Source: Diphasiastrum complanatum | Taxonomy: Eukaryota > Streptophyta > Lycopodiopsida > Lycopodiales > Lycopodiaceae | Direction: 5' to 3' | DNA length: 64,000 bases | Assembly: GCA_029204225.1 (NCBI GenBank) | Contig: CM055099.1 | Location: 66,929,852 to 66,993,851, forward strand | In this document: piece by piece, positions 23,138 to 38,105 of the stretch | Layout of the letters: every line of letters begins with the position of its first letter | Position numbering within the stretch: position 1 is the first letter of the stretch | The notes under the pieces: model-generated | Told to the model about the DNA's origin: nothing | Database searches by the model: none | Seen by the model: only the letters and a program-made list of their open reading frames with translations | Position numbers and translations under genes: made by a program

Positions 23138-24471
23138 TCATGTGGAATGCCACAAATCTCCCTCCTTGCTAGGCTCGACAATTTTCCCTTCCTTGTCACT
23201 CATGAGTTTAGTATACCATTTGGGTAACTTACGTTGAGGTGATTCGCTACGAGGTGAATAGGAATCCCATGGTGCATCTTGCTCCTTCCTTTTATCACCT
23301 GCTACCTCAGTCTTTTCTGATCCAATAGATTTGTTTCTCACTCTCCATCTCGTCTCTATGGTGGGAGGAGTACCATGTCCCTCATCATCCTCATGATGAT
23401 CTTCCTGTGGTGGTAGAACTATTTCATCCTCTTTGAGAAGCTTGCATAGCTCATCATTATTCTCTTCTTCATCCCCAAATCTATGGATTTCATCAAATAA
23501 GATATCACGGCTTATGTGCACACGTAGCCCCTCTGGATCATAACATCTATATACCTTGGTTTGTTCATCATATCCTATAAAAATGCACTTCAAGCCCTTT
23601 ACCTGCATTTTGGCTCTCTTGCTCTTAGGTATGTGAACATACACTTGACATCCAAATACTCGCAACCCATCCATCTTAGGCTTCTTACCAGTGAATGCCT
23701 CCTCGGGTGTGCGATTATGTACTGCAACTGTAGGGCTTCTATTTTGTAAGAACACAGCAGTTTTGACAGCTTCTCTCCATAGAGAATCAGTAACTCCCAT
23801 ATGTGTCATCATTCCCCTAGCTGCTTCGACAATGGTACGATTCTTTCTTTCAGCTACCCCACTTTGTTGAGGTGTATCAACTTGCGCAAACTCCTATTTA
23901 ATGCCATGCTCCTTGCAAAAGTCAATAAAATCTGTGGAACGATACTCACCACCACGATCTGTCCTGAATACCTTGATCTTAGCACCTAACTGATTTTCAA
24001 CCAATGATTTGAAGCTTTTAAGCATCCAAATGTGTCAGACTTCTGCTTAATGGTGTAGATCCAGGTCTTTTGTGAGTAATCATCAATGAAGGTTAGCAAA
24101 TAAAATGCTTTACCAATAGACATTACCTTCATTGGCCCACATAGGTCAGAGTGTATCAACTCAAGCACTCATTTTGCCCTTGTTGCTCCTTCTTTGTTGA
24201 ACTTCTTCCTGTGTAACTTGCCTAGCACACACTCCTTGCAAATGGACTCTTCTTTGTCATCCAAACTAGGTAGACCTGTTACCATCTTGAGCTTACGAAG
24301 TAGCCTCAAGCTTTTGAAGTTCAAATGCCCCATGCGCCTATGCCATAAATCACTTTGTGATATAGATGTAGATGCTAACACATTGCATTTCATAACAACA
24401 ACATTTAACTTGTACAAACCACAAGTTTTATCCCTAAAGCCATCAACAATCACCTTGAAACCCCGTTTCAC
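23138..24471 (-). pseudogene. pre-integrase and integrase region of copia E
   Basis: The pre-integrase domain at 24471-24169 shows LWHRRMGHLNF and CKECVLGK (HHCC zinc site). The integrase catalytic core follows: first Asp in LIHSDLCGP (24160), second Asp in FRTDRGGEY near 23960, Glu in SGVAERKNRT near 23845. The C-terminal part shows PEEAFTGKKP and FGCQVYVHIPK. Frame breaks occur near 24168, 24000 and 23890. The region then leads into a Glu- and Asp-rich linker before RT. Confidence 0.9.
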
Positions 24472-24527
24472 ATCATTGATCTAGCATTTCTTGTCGTTGA
24501 ACTCCACCTTCAACTTATGATCTATCA

Positions 24528-25661
24528 TTATACCAACAGATAAAAGACTCTCTTGAAGGCCAGGAACATACAACACATTTTCATTACCTTCACATGTCCA
24601 TCAGGAAATTGAATAGGCACTGCACCAACTCCATGGATTTGGCACTCGTCGTCATTCGCCTGTGCAACTCTATCTCCATCATCAGTAAGCTCCAAATTTT
24701 TAAACCATGATTTGTTGCTAGTCATGTGTCTCGTTGCTCCTGAGTCCACGTACCAATGTGTATGATCAATGGAATGTTGCGATGCTAATGTTGTTGCAAA
24801 TGTCGTGCCTTGATCTTTGTTATCGCTATCATTCTCTTCTTCGACAAAATTGGTCAACTGCTTCACTTTGCCCCTCTTAATATCCTCCTTCTTTTTGTGA
24901 CAATCTCTTGCCCAATGTCCAGGCTTTTGGCAATAGAAACAGTTGCCTTTCTTCTTCTTGTCTAATGTGAATCCTTGATTGTCATCCTCCACATTCGACT
25001 TCTTGGATTGCTTCTTGTATTTATGCTTCCCTTTGGCTAGCATTGCTTGATCTTCCGATGTGGGAAGTCGAGTTTTTACCACTTCACGTCTTTGTTCCTC
25101 CTGTAGGATGATGCCATGAAGATTTTTAGTTGTTGGTAGTCTCTCCCTTGAAGCAATGCCACTTGCAAACATTTGGAAATTTTCGGATAGGCCATTTATA
25201 GCTATGTGAACCAGCTCAACATCTCTTATTGGTTCACCAATAGCTGTTAATTGGTCTCGTAACTCCTTTATTCGTGTGAAATAGGACCTTGTGCCCTCAT
25301 TTTCCTCCATGCAAACACTTATGAGTTTGGTCCTCAAAAACATCATTCGAGAGGGGTTTGCCATTTGAAACTGCGTTTTGAGTGCATCCCAAGCGCTTCT
25401 TGCTGATACAGCTTCACTAATCTGGGCAATAACATGATCCTTCACTGACAAGTTTATCAAGGATAAGGTCTTTTGCGCCCTTTTGTCAAATGCACAAATA
25501 TCGGCTAGAGTTGTAGCTGGCCGTTGTTCCACCCCAGTGACAATGTCCCACAGCTCATTTTCCATGAAAATAATTTTCATTTTGAATTTTCAAATGCTGT
25601 AATTGGATACCCTGTCCAATCTACTAGCTTCTCCAAGCACGGACTCTCCCAGTCCTGCCAT
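24528..25661 (-). pseudogene. gag and protease region of copia E
   Basis: The likely gag start is the ATG at 25661-25659 (MAGLGESVLGEASRLD). Codon 24, where related gags have Trp, is TGA at 25592-25590, so the longest open frame begins at an internal Met at 25580 and runs 350 codons. The capsid-like part is followed by the nucleocapsid knuckle CFYCQKPGHWARDC at about 24950 and the aspartic protease motif WYVDSGATRHMTS at about 24750-24715. A frame break near 24565 separates this from the pre-integrase domain. Apart from these breaks the region is well preserved. Confidence 0.9.
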
Positions 25662-26902
25662 TTCGCCAAAATTTGCGCCTATAGCACCTTAATGAGGGCC
25701 AATGACAAGCTTATAGAGCAATTTAGTAGTCAACTTTAAGGTCTGACCAAAAACATTTCAGGACCTCCCACCGCTTTTTCACCAAATCGGAAGCCAAATC
25801 AGTGTCGTCCTTCGAAATGCCCTTCGTCACCAACTCCCAACTACTTACCCACTGGAATGGTGAAAAGACTTTTGGCGCACTCCAAACACTTTCTCCACGG
25901 CAATCCCTCTGTTTTCAGGTACCGTACTTGCAGGGTACAGTCCTTTTCTGCCCTTAATTTGGAGGATTTTGGCTTTGGGTGGCCTTAAATGGAGCTTTAG
26001 ACCAAAAGTTAAAGGCTCTTGAAGAAAACACATTGTTTCTTCACTTTGAAGTAAAACTCTTTTTTCAAACGAATTTGAACTTCAGGGTCCCTTTCAACTT
26101 GAAATTTTTTAATAAAATTGTCAGTGCCCTTCAAGTCCACATCAAGTTCATCCAACAGTTGATCTCCAATCCACGGTCCACACCTTATCATGGAGACTCA
26201 ATCTCCATCACATATTAATCAGATTCTCTATCCGACGGTTCTCAGCGAACTTGGGCAATGACTCTTCCTCCTCCGTGCACTAACCACTTCCAGACGCTCA
26301 GGTTTGTGTTGTGCTGGCTGCACGGATGATCTGCGACCTTCCCTTCGTTAGTCTGGCTATGGTCGCCTCCAAGTTCTTCCTCCACGCCTCCCTACCAGCT
26401 GATTCAGCGCTCAGATTACTCTACGGCTGCCCACGGCCATTTGTAGGTACATTCTTCCTGCTAGGGCGCCCCTCTCCATGCATTCACAACACTGAAACAT
26501 AGTCTGTGTGGAGAAAGATCCACGGTTTTGTACATGAAAACCCTAGTTGTAGAAAGGATGGAGCTTTCTTGAGATTTACTCAACCCTTTTTTGAGATTTT
26601 TCTGGCAGTCTCCTACACCACTGAGGTCGCCCTACTGCAAGAACTCTCTTGAGATTTTCGGCTTCACAATTGATGCAAAGTTGAATGCAAACAAGCTGTT
26701 CTTCTCAGCAACCCTCTGTTTGCTCCAATTCTTGAAAATTTAGCGATTTTTAGTTTTGCTCCTGGATCAAGCCAATAACCTACTCTGAAGCCTTGAATTC
26801 AACTGCACCTTCAAACGATTGCTTGCTTGACTAACCGTAAACGGTTCTTCGAATTTTCCCAAAATTTGGCTTCCAGCTAACACCGAACTACTCTACTCCT
26901 AG

Positions 26903-26914
26903 GCTCTGATACCA
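26903..26914 (-). other. Primer-binding site of copia E
   Basis: gctctgatacca on the plus strand, i.e. TGGTATCAGAGC on the minus strand, complementary to initiator Met tRNA. It ends exactly where the 5' LTR begins. Confidence 0.92.
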
Positions 26915-27254
26915 TGTCAAGGATCTTACTGGCAGTATAGTTAGCTAATTTGCAAGCAATCTGACATCAATTAGATAAACAATAAAGAGAGATCACACAC
27001 AAAACCAAGAGAACACTTCTGAACTCTATTTACAAAAGAGACTGAAAGATATATATACACAGTCTGATTTTTGTGAGGTACCGTTGCATGACAGTTCGGT
27101 CCCTGTTATGGGACGCGTGTCCCAACTTACACTATGTGTACCGTCAAACTGGCACACATGCATACTATCAGAAAGACAGTAAAAAACTTGAAATCACTGC
27201 TGAACATGGAAAGTCATGAACTGTGAGAGAAACTCGGGCCTACTTATTCTAGCA
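26915..27254 (-). repeat. 5' LTR of copia E
   Basis: 340 bp, TG...CA ends, directly next to the primer-binding site. The TATA-like run is conserved near 27050. Confidence 0.93.
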
Positions 27255-27259
27255 CATTA
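27255..27259. repeat. Target-site duplication CATTA, right copy
   Basis: Matches 21181-21185 exactly and abuts the LTR edge. Confidence 0.9.
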
Positions 27260-28389
27260 ATATGCCATGTAAGATATCATTTGAAAGCACTCTTTGAGCG
27301 CCTTCTATCGCACCAAATTTCTCTGAAGTCGGACTTATCACTAAAAATTTATGCCATTTTTAATGTGGACTCAAAAATTTGCGCTACGTAGAAGCCTAAT
27401 ATCAGTATTTTGATTGGTCCACATGGCAACACAAATGAGAAAAAAAAAAAGCATCTTTTACAAAGGCCCTCTTTAGGCCTGTTGGCAGATTCTCTGTCTA
27501 TAGAATCTGTTTACTAGGTTCTTTCTTGTTTCTTGTTTACAAGAACTGTTTCCTACCTGTTACCAGGCTCGTTTGGGCATTACTTGGCTGTTTTCTTATT
27601 TATTACCAGGCAAGGCCAGGCAGAAACGGCTGATATTGATGTAGTATTAATGTCTAGCCTGTCAGAGGACAGCTCAAGGTCTGTCTCTCTTGAACCGTGT
27701 CACATGCAATTAATCCATCATGTAACCAAAACGTTCAACCAAATAATCAGCATGTAGTTCAGGTGAACAACCATGAAATCTACTTCTACTTTGTTCTAAA
27801 GTAAATTGAAATCAGATCCTACACATTACTAAAATTAAGCTACTCCTACATTAATCCACAGAACAAGCAACAAGAACTAATCTACAACATTTTAGAGGTC
27901 CAAGAATCAAGAAACCAACCAGTCTTGATTCTTGGACATCCCAAGAACATCAAGAACTAGAATGTTGGAGGATATGCAAGATTTGTACCACATTTCTACC
28001 CTATTTAGTTTACTTGAATGCAGATTCCTACATTAATCCATAAACAAGAAATGAAAGCTAATCCACTCTAAGTCCACAACCACACACAATATGAATGGAA
28101 GGGCATGATCATAGGGGCATCACTCAAGAAAACCATCATGATCAAGGAGCTTAGTATAGCATCAAACTCATGGAAAATCTTCTTCTTAAGCATGGAGTAG
28201 ATACAATGCAAAAAGCTCCTCTTCACAAAGAGGGAGTCTCTTAAGTAAGCAAGAGATTTCCTTAGGTGGCATCCTAGTGGAATTTCCACATTTCACAAAT
28301 TACAAGTGGAATAATGCTCTCCACTAGAGGTCACCATCAAAAGGTGGCTCACTCTACTTTCTTTAAGAGGGGTTACAGAGTTCTTGCTT
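27260..28389. other. Intergenic DNA, nothing recognised
   Basis: Moderately AT-rich. No open frame with a recognisable domain. Confidence 0.4.
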
Positions 28390-28540
28390 GTCATTATTAC
28401 TAGTATTCCTCAACTCTCATACTCGGCTCTCAGTCTTCGTTCGTCTCGTCTTCTCAGAGACCTCCTTGGTCTAAGATGAGAGGTGCTCTTGAGTTTCTAT
28501 GTCCGAGTATCTTGGGGATTCGTGAGAATCAGCCAACATC
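28390..28540 (-). pseudogene. Duplicate scrap of Ty3/gypsy gag N-terminus
   Basis: About 65 bp at 28477-28540 nearly match 32150-32214, the gag start of element F. On the minus strand it encodes a version of MLADSDESPRYSD with substitutions. The similarity fades to the left. Confidence 0.6.
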
Positions 28541-30860
28541 ATCCTACCCCTAATGTGTTGTAGGACGCACTGCAACCCATATTGGATGATATTGCTCCGC
28601 TTTGCATTGGCATCTTTGATTATCACTTGGAAAAGCATAGATCCTTGTTCGCTTGCATAAAACCAAGTGCTTATTATTGCCAGTCTTTATCAAAAACTAC
28701 TTTTCACAATTTGCCGCAATTTTTAAACAGAATGTCTTATTGCTACAATTGGTTGACATTCTCAAAATTTGGAGAGCTCCCGACAGCTTCACAATTTGCA
28801 TGCTCAAATGCTTTCCTCGTGTCTCTTTCTTTCGTTGCATCTGCCATGGATGATTTCACTTCTAGTTTCTGGGCAGATTCTAATTTCTAGGAGGTCCATA
28901 TCCTCCATATTGCTTCTGGGTGTTGCGTAATTCTTTTCTCAGTTGAAGTTCTAGTCTTGTCGATGCTCTTTTCTGATAGGTAGCACAAATCTTGGTATAT
29001 CAGTCTTCAAGGGAATGGACTCATCCATACATTGGTGGTGGAAACAGATCGGATGAATGGTTTGGTGGCGGCAAGGAAACATGATGAAGGCCTGGTAGAA
29101 GGTTGAAGGAACTGATAGTTCTACAGTTGCAGCCTTGGACCCTTAAAATGTTGAGCTTTGACCACCACTTGTTGGGTGAGGAGCTCACTTTATTTGCAGG
29201 TTCATGGTTGTCTTCATCTTTCTTTTTCTACAGCTCTTTCTTGTGATCCATTACTTTTGGATCTCTTTGGGCTTCATAGGAGGGGAATCAACTATCATTG
29301 CTCCAGAGAGTTTATTTTGATCAAGATCGATCTAACTCAACTGTTGCTTAAGTTTTTTTGTCCTTTCCTCCTCAGTTTCTTTGCTTAATTTCTTATGTCT
29401 TCTAGTTGTTTCGCCTGCTTCTTAGATCTTGGTTTGGCTGATTAACCATTGTAGGCTGTAGTTGGTCTCCATGGGACATTTGCAATGATCTTTTAGCCAG
29501 TTCAGTAAGACTATAAAAAACTGGGAATTTCTCATAAGAACAGTGAATTGATGATAAACAAACAGATGGAAGGGAGGGTGGTGGTGGTGGTGACAACGGT
29601 AGATGGTGTGGACGATAGGCATGACAATGGGTGTAGATGCATGGCAAGAGGCTGGTTGAAGAAGGAATCTGATCTCCCAATGCTTGTGCTTCTCTTTTTT
29701 GAAGGATCTTCATCGTGACTGGGGTACTTCTTCTGATTGAGTCGCTTTGGATTGCACATCTGCCTTCTTAGCCTTGTCATTTTCATATTTGACTTGTGAC
29801 CTTGGCTATCGATCTTGCTGATGTTGTTGCTGGCAGTGTAACTGCTTCAATGGATCCAAGCAGATCCATTCTCTCCCCACCCAAAAAAAAACTGTTGGTG
29901 GGAATGTTGTTACTGGTAATTGCTCATGATTATGATTGGATCGGTGTGTTTAACACCTAGTTGAAACATGTTGAACATGCGACTGGACTAAAGATTGAAC
30001 AAATTTTAACTAAATTTGTTTCAATCTTGCTGTAGTTGACTCAAAAATGAATATGACGATGAGATTCAGGAATCAACTCTAACGTGACAAAGACTTTGCA
30101 AAGTGTCAGTATGCTCAAAGATCGTAAACTTCGAGCAAGGTGATCTAAAGGTGGGTATATGAATGAAAATGTGTTCGTGAGATGCTCTACGGAAAGACTC
30201 TCGTGCAGTAGGTATTTCTCATGCAAAAATCAATCACACACTAGGAATGAAGAGCAACAAGGGCTGTACAGAGAGTGAGAACTATATAGCACTTGTCGAA
30301 CAAAACTTGCATTCATCAACATTGATTTTTTTCCTTGATAGTTGCAATATGTCATTTGTTTTGTAGAGTAATGTGACTTACTCTGACATGCCCTTGTCAA
30401 AACAAGGCAAGGTTGGTGACACTAAAATCTACCATCATTGATAGCAAATGTTGTAAGATATAGTTGGAGATGCAGGGATTGTTGAGGTACTATGTCCTGA
30501 TGAGGACCTCTCTGAACAAGAGATTCAGAACCAAATCTTTATCTGGATTTCCGAATCCTAGACTTATTGGGTATTGGCACATTGGAAATCTTATCAGCAT
30601 GTGGAAAGACAAATAGATTTGAGCTTGTGGAAGGGGAGAAAAACTGTCGATTCCCTGTGGAGATTGCTCTTGGTTGGACGTTGTAGCAGATGACAGAATA
30701 TCGATTTCACTTTCTTTCGACAAGGACTCATTTCATATTAGTGTCTTTTTGCATTATGGAGCTGGTGTATTGTGCGGTAATGTAGAAGTTTGCAAGAAAC
30801 TTCTCGATTGAGCAGCAAGTTTAACTGTTAGTTGCCATGGTGCTCATGTTCTGTTGCTGT
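28541..30860. other. No gene recognised; probably gypsy-element interior or leader debris
   Basis: Lies between the two gag N-terminal copies. Short open frames on both strands (for example 28582-28890 plus and 29402-29786 minus) show no motif I recognise. Confidence 0.35.
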
Positions 30861-30867
30861 GAGGATC

Positions 30868-32216
30868 CTATCGGGAGTCATAACTAACGTGTTGGGTAGG
30901 TAGGATCTTAGTTGGTTGTTTCAGACAGTCTTTGAAACTGTGTTTTCTGACACAGTCGGGACACTCGGCATGGTACTTGGTCTTGACTAGGCAATCAACC
31001 ATGAAATGGCCGGTTTCACCACAGATGAAACATCTAGTGTGCAATGGCCCTTGTATAACGGCATAGCCATCTTGTATGGCTAATGGTTCTGAACTTTCTG
31101 GTGGATATTCATGATAATTCAAGAAATTTCCAGATTGTGACGGTTGTTCTGCATATTGTTGAATTGTATGTGCTGAATAGGCTGATATGAAGGACAAGCA
31201 TCAGCATGATGCGTAGCCCGACAATGTGGGCACCAGATTGGTTTTTGTCTATAAGGAACCTGTGCAGGGTTTGGCTGGCCAGACATACTGCTTTGGATAG
31301 ACTTCAGGGTAGTTTGAAACTCATTGGTGAGTTTCTCCATCTGTAGTTGGTGTTGCTTATTAAGCAACTCCAACTGGGATTTTCAAAGTTGATCTCGAGT
31401 GTTCTCGATCGGCTTCGACTCATGGACAAGAGCACGTGGTGCTCTCCTTTCTCTGGATTCGTGAACATCTGATCCTTCATCTTCCTCCTTGATGACATCA
31501 GACATAGCTAACTTTAGGCTCATTTATTCATCATTAGATTTAAGCTCACGTCTAATCAATCTTCTGATATAGTCTCGTACACGTTCATCTTTTGCCATCT
31601 TGATGTTACTCAATTTGACAAAAGGACTCTCGATGAAGCGAAAGGGCTTAAAATGCTTGATGAAGGACTCTTTCAAAATTGACCAGTTTGTCTTATCTGC
31701 ATGATCAAGGTTGAAAAACCAGTCACGTGCTTTAGTGATCATGGTTATCGAAAACAGTTGGACCATAGCATCGGGAGATGTTTCGCCATATACATCACAT
31801 GCATTCTCAAAGATTTGCAAAAATCTTTGAGGGTCCGAACTACTGTCAAACTTGGGTAGATCTTACTTGGGTGTTCCCTTCTCATGATGAGCACCGTTTG
31901 TAACAAAAATGCCATTAAGGTGGGTTCTGGCCTGTGAGGGTTCAACACCATAAAAATGGAGTTGTGCCTGTGAAGACTCGGCTCTATCAGGTTCTTGTCC
32001 CTCGAATGGGTTTGTAGATGGCTCATGGGGTTGGGACCACATTCGGCAGAACCTATGACATCTGATTTGTTCAGCTGTAGGAGGCTTGATCTCGTATGGA
32101 TAATCTTCTAGGATTTCAGAATCTGTATGTGGTTTCATTTGATAAGATCTCCGTGAGAGGTGCTCTTGAGTTGCTCTGTCCGAGTATCTTGGGGACTCGT
32201 CAGAATCAGCCAACAA
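30868..32216 (-). pseudogene. Ty3/gypsy-type gag remnant F
   Basis: Minus strand, starting MLADSDESPRYSD at 32216. A stop at about 31865 follows a Pro/Gln-rich leader. The capsid (retrotrans_gag) core is at 31820-31524, with MVQLFSITMITKARDWFFNL, then WSILKESFIKHF and the usual Arg/Lys-rich RDYIRRLIRR. Next comes a coiled, Gln-rich stretch (LLNKQHQLQMEKL) and a CxxC segment (CPHCRATHHADAC). The zinc knuckle CFICGETGHFMVDC is near 31015, followed by more Cys pairs. Two stops and one frame shift break it. No protease or pol follows downstream, so the rest of the element is lost or unrecognisable. Confidence 0.75.
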
Positions 32217-32220
32217 GGCC

Positions 32221-34736
<2,516 letters not shown>

Positions 34737-34980
34737 CAACGCTTGGTGAAGCAAACAAGTTGGATGGGGTATCCAACTACAGTATCTCAAAGTTCAAAAT
34801 GAAGAGCAAATTGGTGGAGAGATCCGGGGCATTGTTACAGGCGTTGAACAAAGACCAATGACAACTCTAGGTAATATTTAGCCATATGAAAAGAGGGTGT
34901 AGAAGGCCTATCCTTGATTAATATGTTTGTAAAGGACTTTGTTGTTGCGCATATAAGTGAAGTTGTCATGGCAAAAGGTG
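34737..34980 (+). pseudogene. Copia gag N-terminal fragment M
   Basis: On the plus strand, the DNA for KLDGVSNYSISKFKMKSKL aligns with the gag start of copia E (RLDRVSNYSI, then KFKMK). The match goes on through the ggcgttgaacaaagaccaat block. It has several stops. Short, diverged relative of element E in the opposite orientation. Confidence 0.65.
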
Positions 34981-36090
34981 CACATCGGTGTCCACATCAT
35001 CAAAGTCCCCTTCTTAATTTTTGCTTTTTGTGCAACACTTCGTAATCTAGAGAATCTTTTCTTTTGTGAGAAAGAAGAGAAAAGAGAAGAGATGGGGGAA
35101 AGATGTGAGTGAAAATGAGTGACATTTTGCTTATTGGTATTGTCTTCCTTGTGATTGTTGAATGTTAGTAATATTACTTCTGTGATCATTTCCTTTAGTA
35201 TAAGTTCTAATACCTTTTGTTTTTGTGATGTAGATTTGGATATGAAAAATAAGAAAAGAGCTTTCATTACAAAGAATTAGAGGATCATGTGCAAAAGGAA
35301 GTGTGTAATTGAAAGGACAAAAGGATCAACAAGAAGATGAATATTAGACAAACGTTCACTTTAGAGGTAAATCAAAACACATTCATTTCTATTCATTTAA
35401 TATTCACTTGAGTACTTAATGTGCTATCTATTGATGCATCACATTGTGCTTTGCATTATATTCAATTAATAGACTATCCATTACATTCCATCATGCAAAT
35501 CATGTGCTTCAAGATCAATTTACATTGCATTCAATTCATAAATAGACTATACACCATTTGCATTTAATTCATGAATAGATGCATTTGCATCCAAAACACA
35601 AAATCTTTTGAAAGAGGAAATGTGGGAGACCTTTTTTTTTTAAAAGCTTTTATGATTTTTGATAATTCGCCTTAATTTTAATCTTAAATTTTAAATTTAA
35701 TTGATTGATTATTTTTAAAATGTTACAATTTGCAAATGTTTTAAATTTGAGATGGGTATTCTAAAAAAAATTGTATTCAAATCACAAAAAATTACAGAAG
35801 TATAATTTATGCAATTTGTAATGATGAATGATAATTATTTAAATATGTAAATTTAGAATTTTGAAGAATATCTAGTTAAATTTTTTTCAAATATATGCAA
35901 TTTAAAAAATTTCAGTAATATTTTGAAAGCTAAAGGTACCATGAAGATAACGTTATAGGCACAAAAGATACCATTTTGCCATTCTATAAATTTTCAAGAT
36001 ATATATTTGTGCAGTTCCATCAAATGAGGAGCTAACACCAATGCATTATTTATAACCTTGAATTGATTAGAGCATTGCAACATTTAGAAT
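34981..36090. other. AT-rich intergenic DNA
   Basis: No gene supported. The 119-codon antisense frame at 34908-35267 has no domain and biased composition. Confidence 0.4.
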
Positions 36091-36234
36091 TCAGTGACAT
36101 TGGCATCAAGGGGGAGGAGCAAAATGCAGCAGAAGCAGCAGCGGCAAGCCCAAATAGACAACTGGTGGATATGAAATTTGACAGGAAGGCTGTGTTCGGA
36201 TCCCTACTTTTGACATGGGCTGCTTCGCTTCAGG
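36091..36234 (+). other. Orphan exon-like segment
   Basis: A 144-bp open stretch bounded by an acceptor-like gaattcag and a donor-like cttcag/gtactt. It encodes an Ala/Glu-rich part and then KFDRKAVFGSLLLTWAASL, a basic-then-hydrophobic pattern reminiscent of a plastid-lumen or membrane targeting segment. No partner exons recognised. It may be a captured or truncated host gene piece; function unknown. Confidence 0.3.
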
Positions 36235-36850
36235 TACTTTTCTTCACATTCAAACAATGTACGCCTGCCTTCTCACAAATTTTGGCATGGATGCCAAGAA
36301 TGACTTCGTTTGTCAGTTGCTAGAGCCCATCAAGGCACTGTGCCTAGCAAATCACAAGTGGGGTGTCATAAGATAAACTTAGGAGCATGATAAACCTTGT
36401 ATCTTCTGACCTGCTATAGTTTTCACACTTTTGTATTTCTCAAAAGATGAACGTATGATATTATCAGGAGATTTACAACAGGGTTACGTTATAGATTTAT
36501 ATGGGGCCAGATGAAAAACTTGGCATAGCCAGTGTCAGAAAGACTAGAGCTGACAACATACTAGAAAAGGTCAGAAGCTTACACTGCTATACCACAGCAC
36601 TTAACTAACCCTTATGGATTCAACTTCGCAGTAATCGCCAGTAAAATCTTGTTCTTGGTCGTGGCCTCCGCTTCACAACAACAGATAACTCCTGTCTGAG
36701 TGAACAGATTTCTGACCTTCCACAGATCCCAGATATGGCATCGCATAAGCGCATAAAGTAACAATAGATGATGAGAACACAAATATGAACCTGAGCATCA
36801 ATTAGAACGTGTACTGGCACCTTACAAGAACTGCAGACGAGTCACCTACA
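36235..36850. other. No gene recognised
   Basis: Mixed composition. A minus-strand stretch at 36615-36720 with a Cys-Cys-Cys run (GVICCCEAEA) is open but has no supporting splice context. Confidence 0.3.
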
Positions 36851-36901
36851 ATGAACTTAAAAATTGGAGAAAATGAACTGCAGTCTCAATAGCACCTACT
36901 T

Positions 36902-38105
36902 TTATTGTAAGGCCGGAAGAACCCTAATAAAATCCTTTAGAAACCTAGAAATCAGGGCAAAATTGGGTCTAAATAATGAAGATAGGTCTGTGACTTCCCA
37001 GTGTCCAATCTGCGATCTATATATATATAAGGTAGAAATATTGTACTTCTCATTCCATGCTTCTATTCCAAGGCAATAATGTAGCAAACATAAATCATTC
37101 ATGTCAAATTCTTTGAAAAAATTTTCTGTACTGTAGCATAAAGATTCTTATTCCCCCTTCAAGATTTGAGTTGGGGCCACATCTAATGAATTTTTTTCAT
37201 CAGAATGCACATCACGACTAACAATAATCTTGTTAGTGCTCAAATTGAACAGCCTATAGCCTTTGCTTTCACTACTATAGCCAACAAAAATGCATTTAAC
37301 TCCTCTATCTTGAAACTTTGTACGAAGTTTATCCGGAATAAAAGCATAAGCCGTACAACCAAAAATGCGAAAAATGAGAGATTGTGGGCTTCTTCCCATA
37401 CCAAACTTCATAAGGAGTTAATATTTTCAATGCTTTAGTAGGACTGCGATTGCTTATGTATGCCGTCGTTATAATTGCTCCAACCCAAAACTTGTGAGGC
37501 AGCCCGTTTGCTTTGAGCATGCAACGAGCCATCTCCATAAGTGTGCGATTATTTCGCTTGGCAACACCATTTTGTTGAGGCGTATTAAGGAGTTGTCATT
37601 TGATGTAGAATTCCCTTCTCTCGAAGAAATGCACCGAACGTACTCTTGATGTATTCCCCTCCTCGATCAATGCGTAGGGTCTTAAAAGAATGCCCAAATT
37701 GATTTTCCACCATTGCTAGAAAATCTTTGAAGTGTTGAAAAAACTTCTGATTTAGCCTTCATAGGATAGATTTATGTAAAACGGGAAAAGTCATCAATAA
37801 AAGTCACAAAATAGATGCATTTTCCAATGGATTTGGTCCTCATTGGACCACAAACATCACTATGAACCAAATCAAATTTATCAAGAACCCTAATAGTTCC
37901 ATCAATTGGAAAAGGTTTCCTTTGAAACTTTCCAGGTATGCACCCCTCGCATACATGCCCTTCCGGCTGCTCAATAGTAGGAACATCTTCTACCAAACTA
38001 AATGTCTTCAACTTCTTCAAACTTGCAAAGTTGAGATGCCCAAACCTTGCATGCCACAATTCAGCCAACTCCAATGATTGTGAACTCAACAACTAGTCCT
38101 TGCTT
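36902..38105 (-). pseudogene. Ty1/copia fragment G (pre-integrase, integrase, RT scrap)
   Basis: Minus strand. The pre-integrase domain at 38092-37930 has LWHARFGHLNFASL and CEGCIPGK. The integrase starts in DLVHSDVCGP (about 37845) and TFIDDFSR. The second Asp (RIDRGGEYIK) is readable near 37680-37640, and the Glu block near 37560 is broken. The C-terminal part at 37538-37148 shows FWVGAIITTAYISNRSP, YEVWYGKKP and GCTAYAFIPDKLRTKF. Then a deletion joins it to an RT scrap (MNDLCLLHYCLGIEAW, 37102-37050). Below 37050 a TA-rich run suggests LTR sequence. Not functional. Confidence 0.82.

Larger units (their letters stand above)
21186..27254 (-). mobile_element. Full-length Ty1/copia LTR retrotransposon E
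   Basis: Complete structure on the minus strand: 340-bp LTRs at 21186-21525 and 26915-27254, both running TG...CA; PPT beside the left LTR; PBS beside the right LTR; and CATTA directly repeated at 21181-21185 and 27255-27259 as target-site duplication. By hand count the LTRs differ at about 22 of 340 positions, mostly transitions, with no gaps. Inside are gag, protease, integrase, RT and RNase H in copia order. A long leader (about 1.2 kb) separates PBS and gag. It is structurally complete but disabled by a nonsense codon early in gag and by several frame breaks. Confidence 0.95.

Noticed and set aside
34908-35267. 119-codon minus-strand frame
   Set aside because: Lys/Ser/Phe-rich composition typical of AT-rich non-coding DNA; no motif, no splice or promoter context.
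36615-36720. Minus-strand Cys-rich tail as a gene end
   Set aside because: Open and protein-like for only about 35 codons, with no acceptor or upstream exon that I could place.
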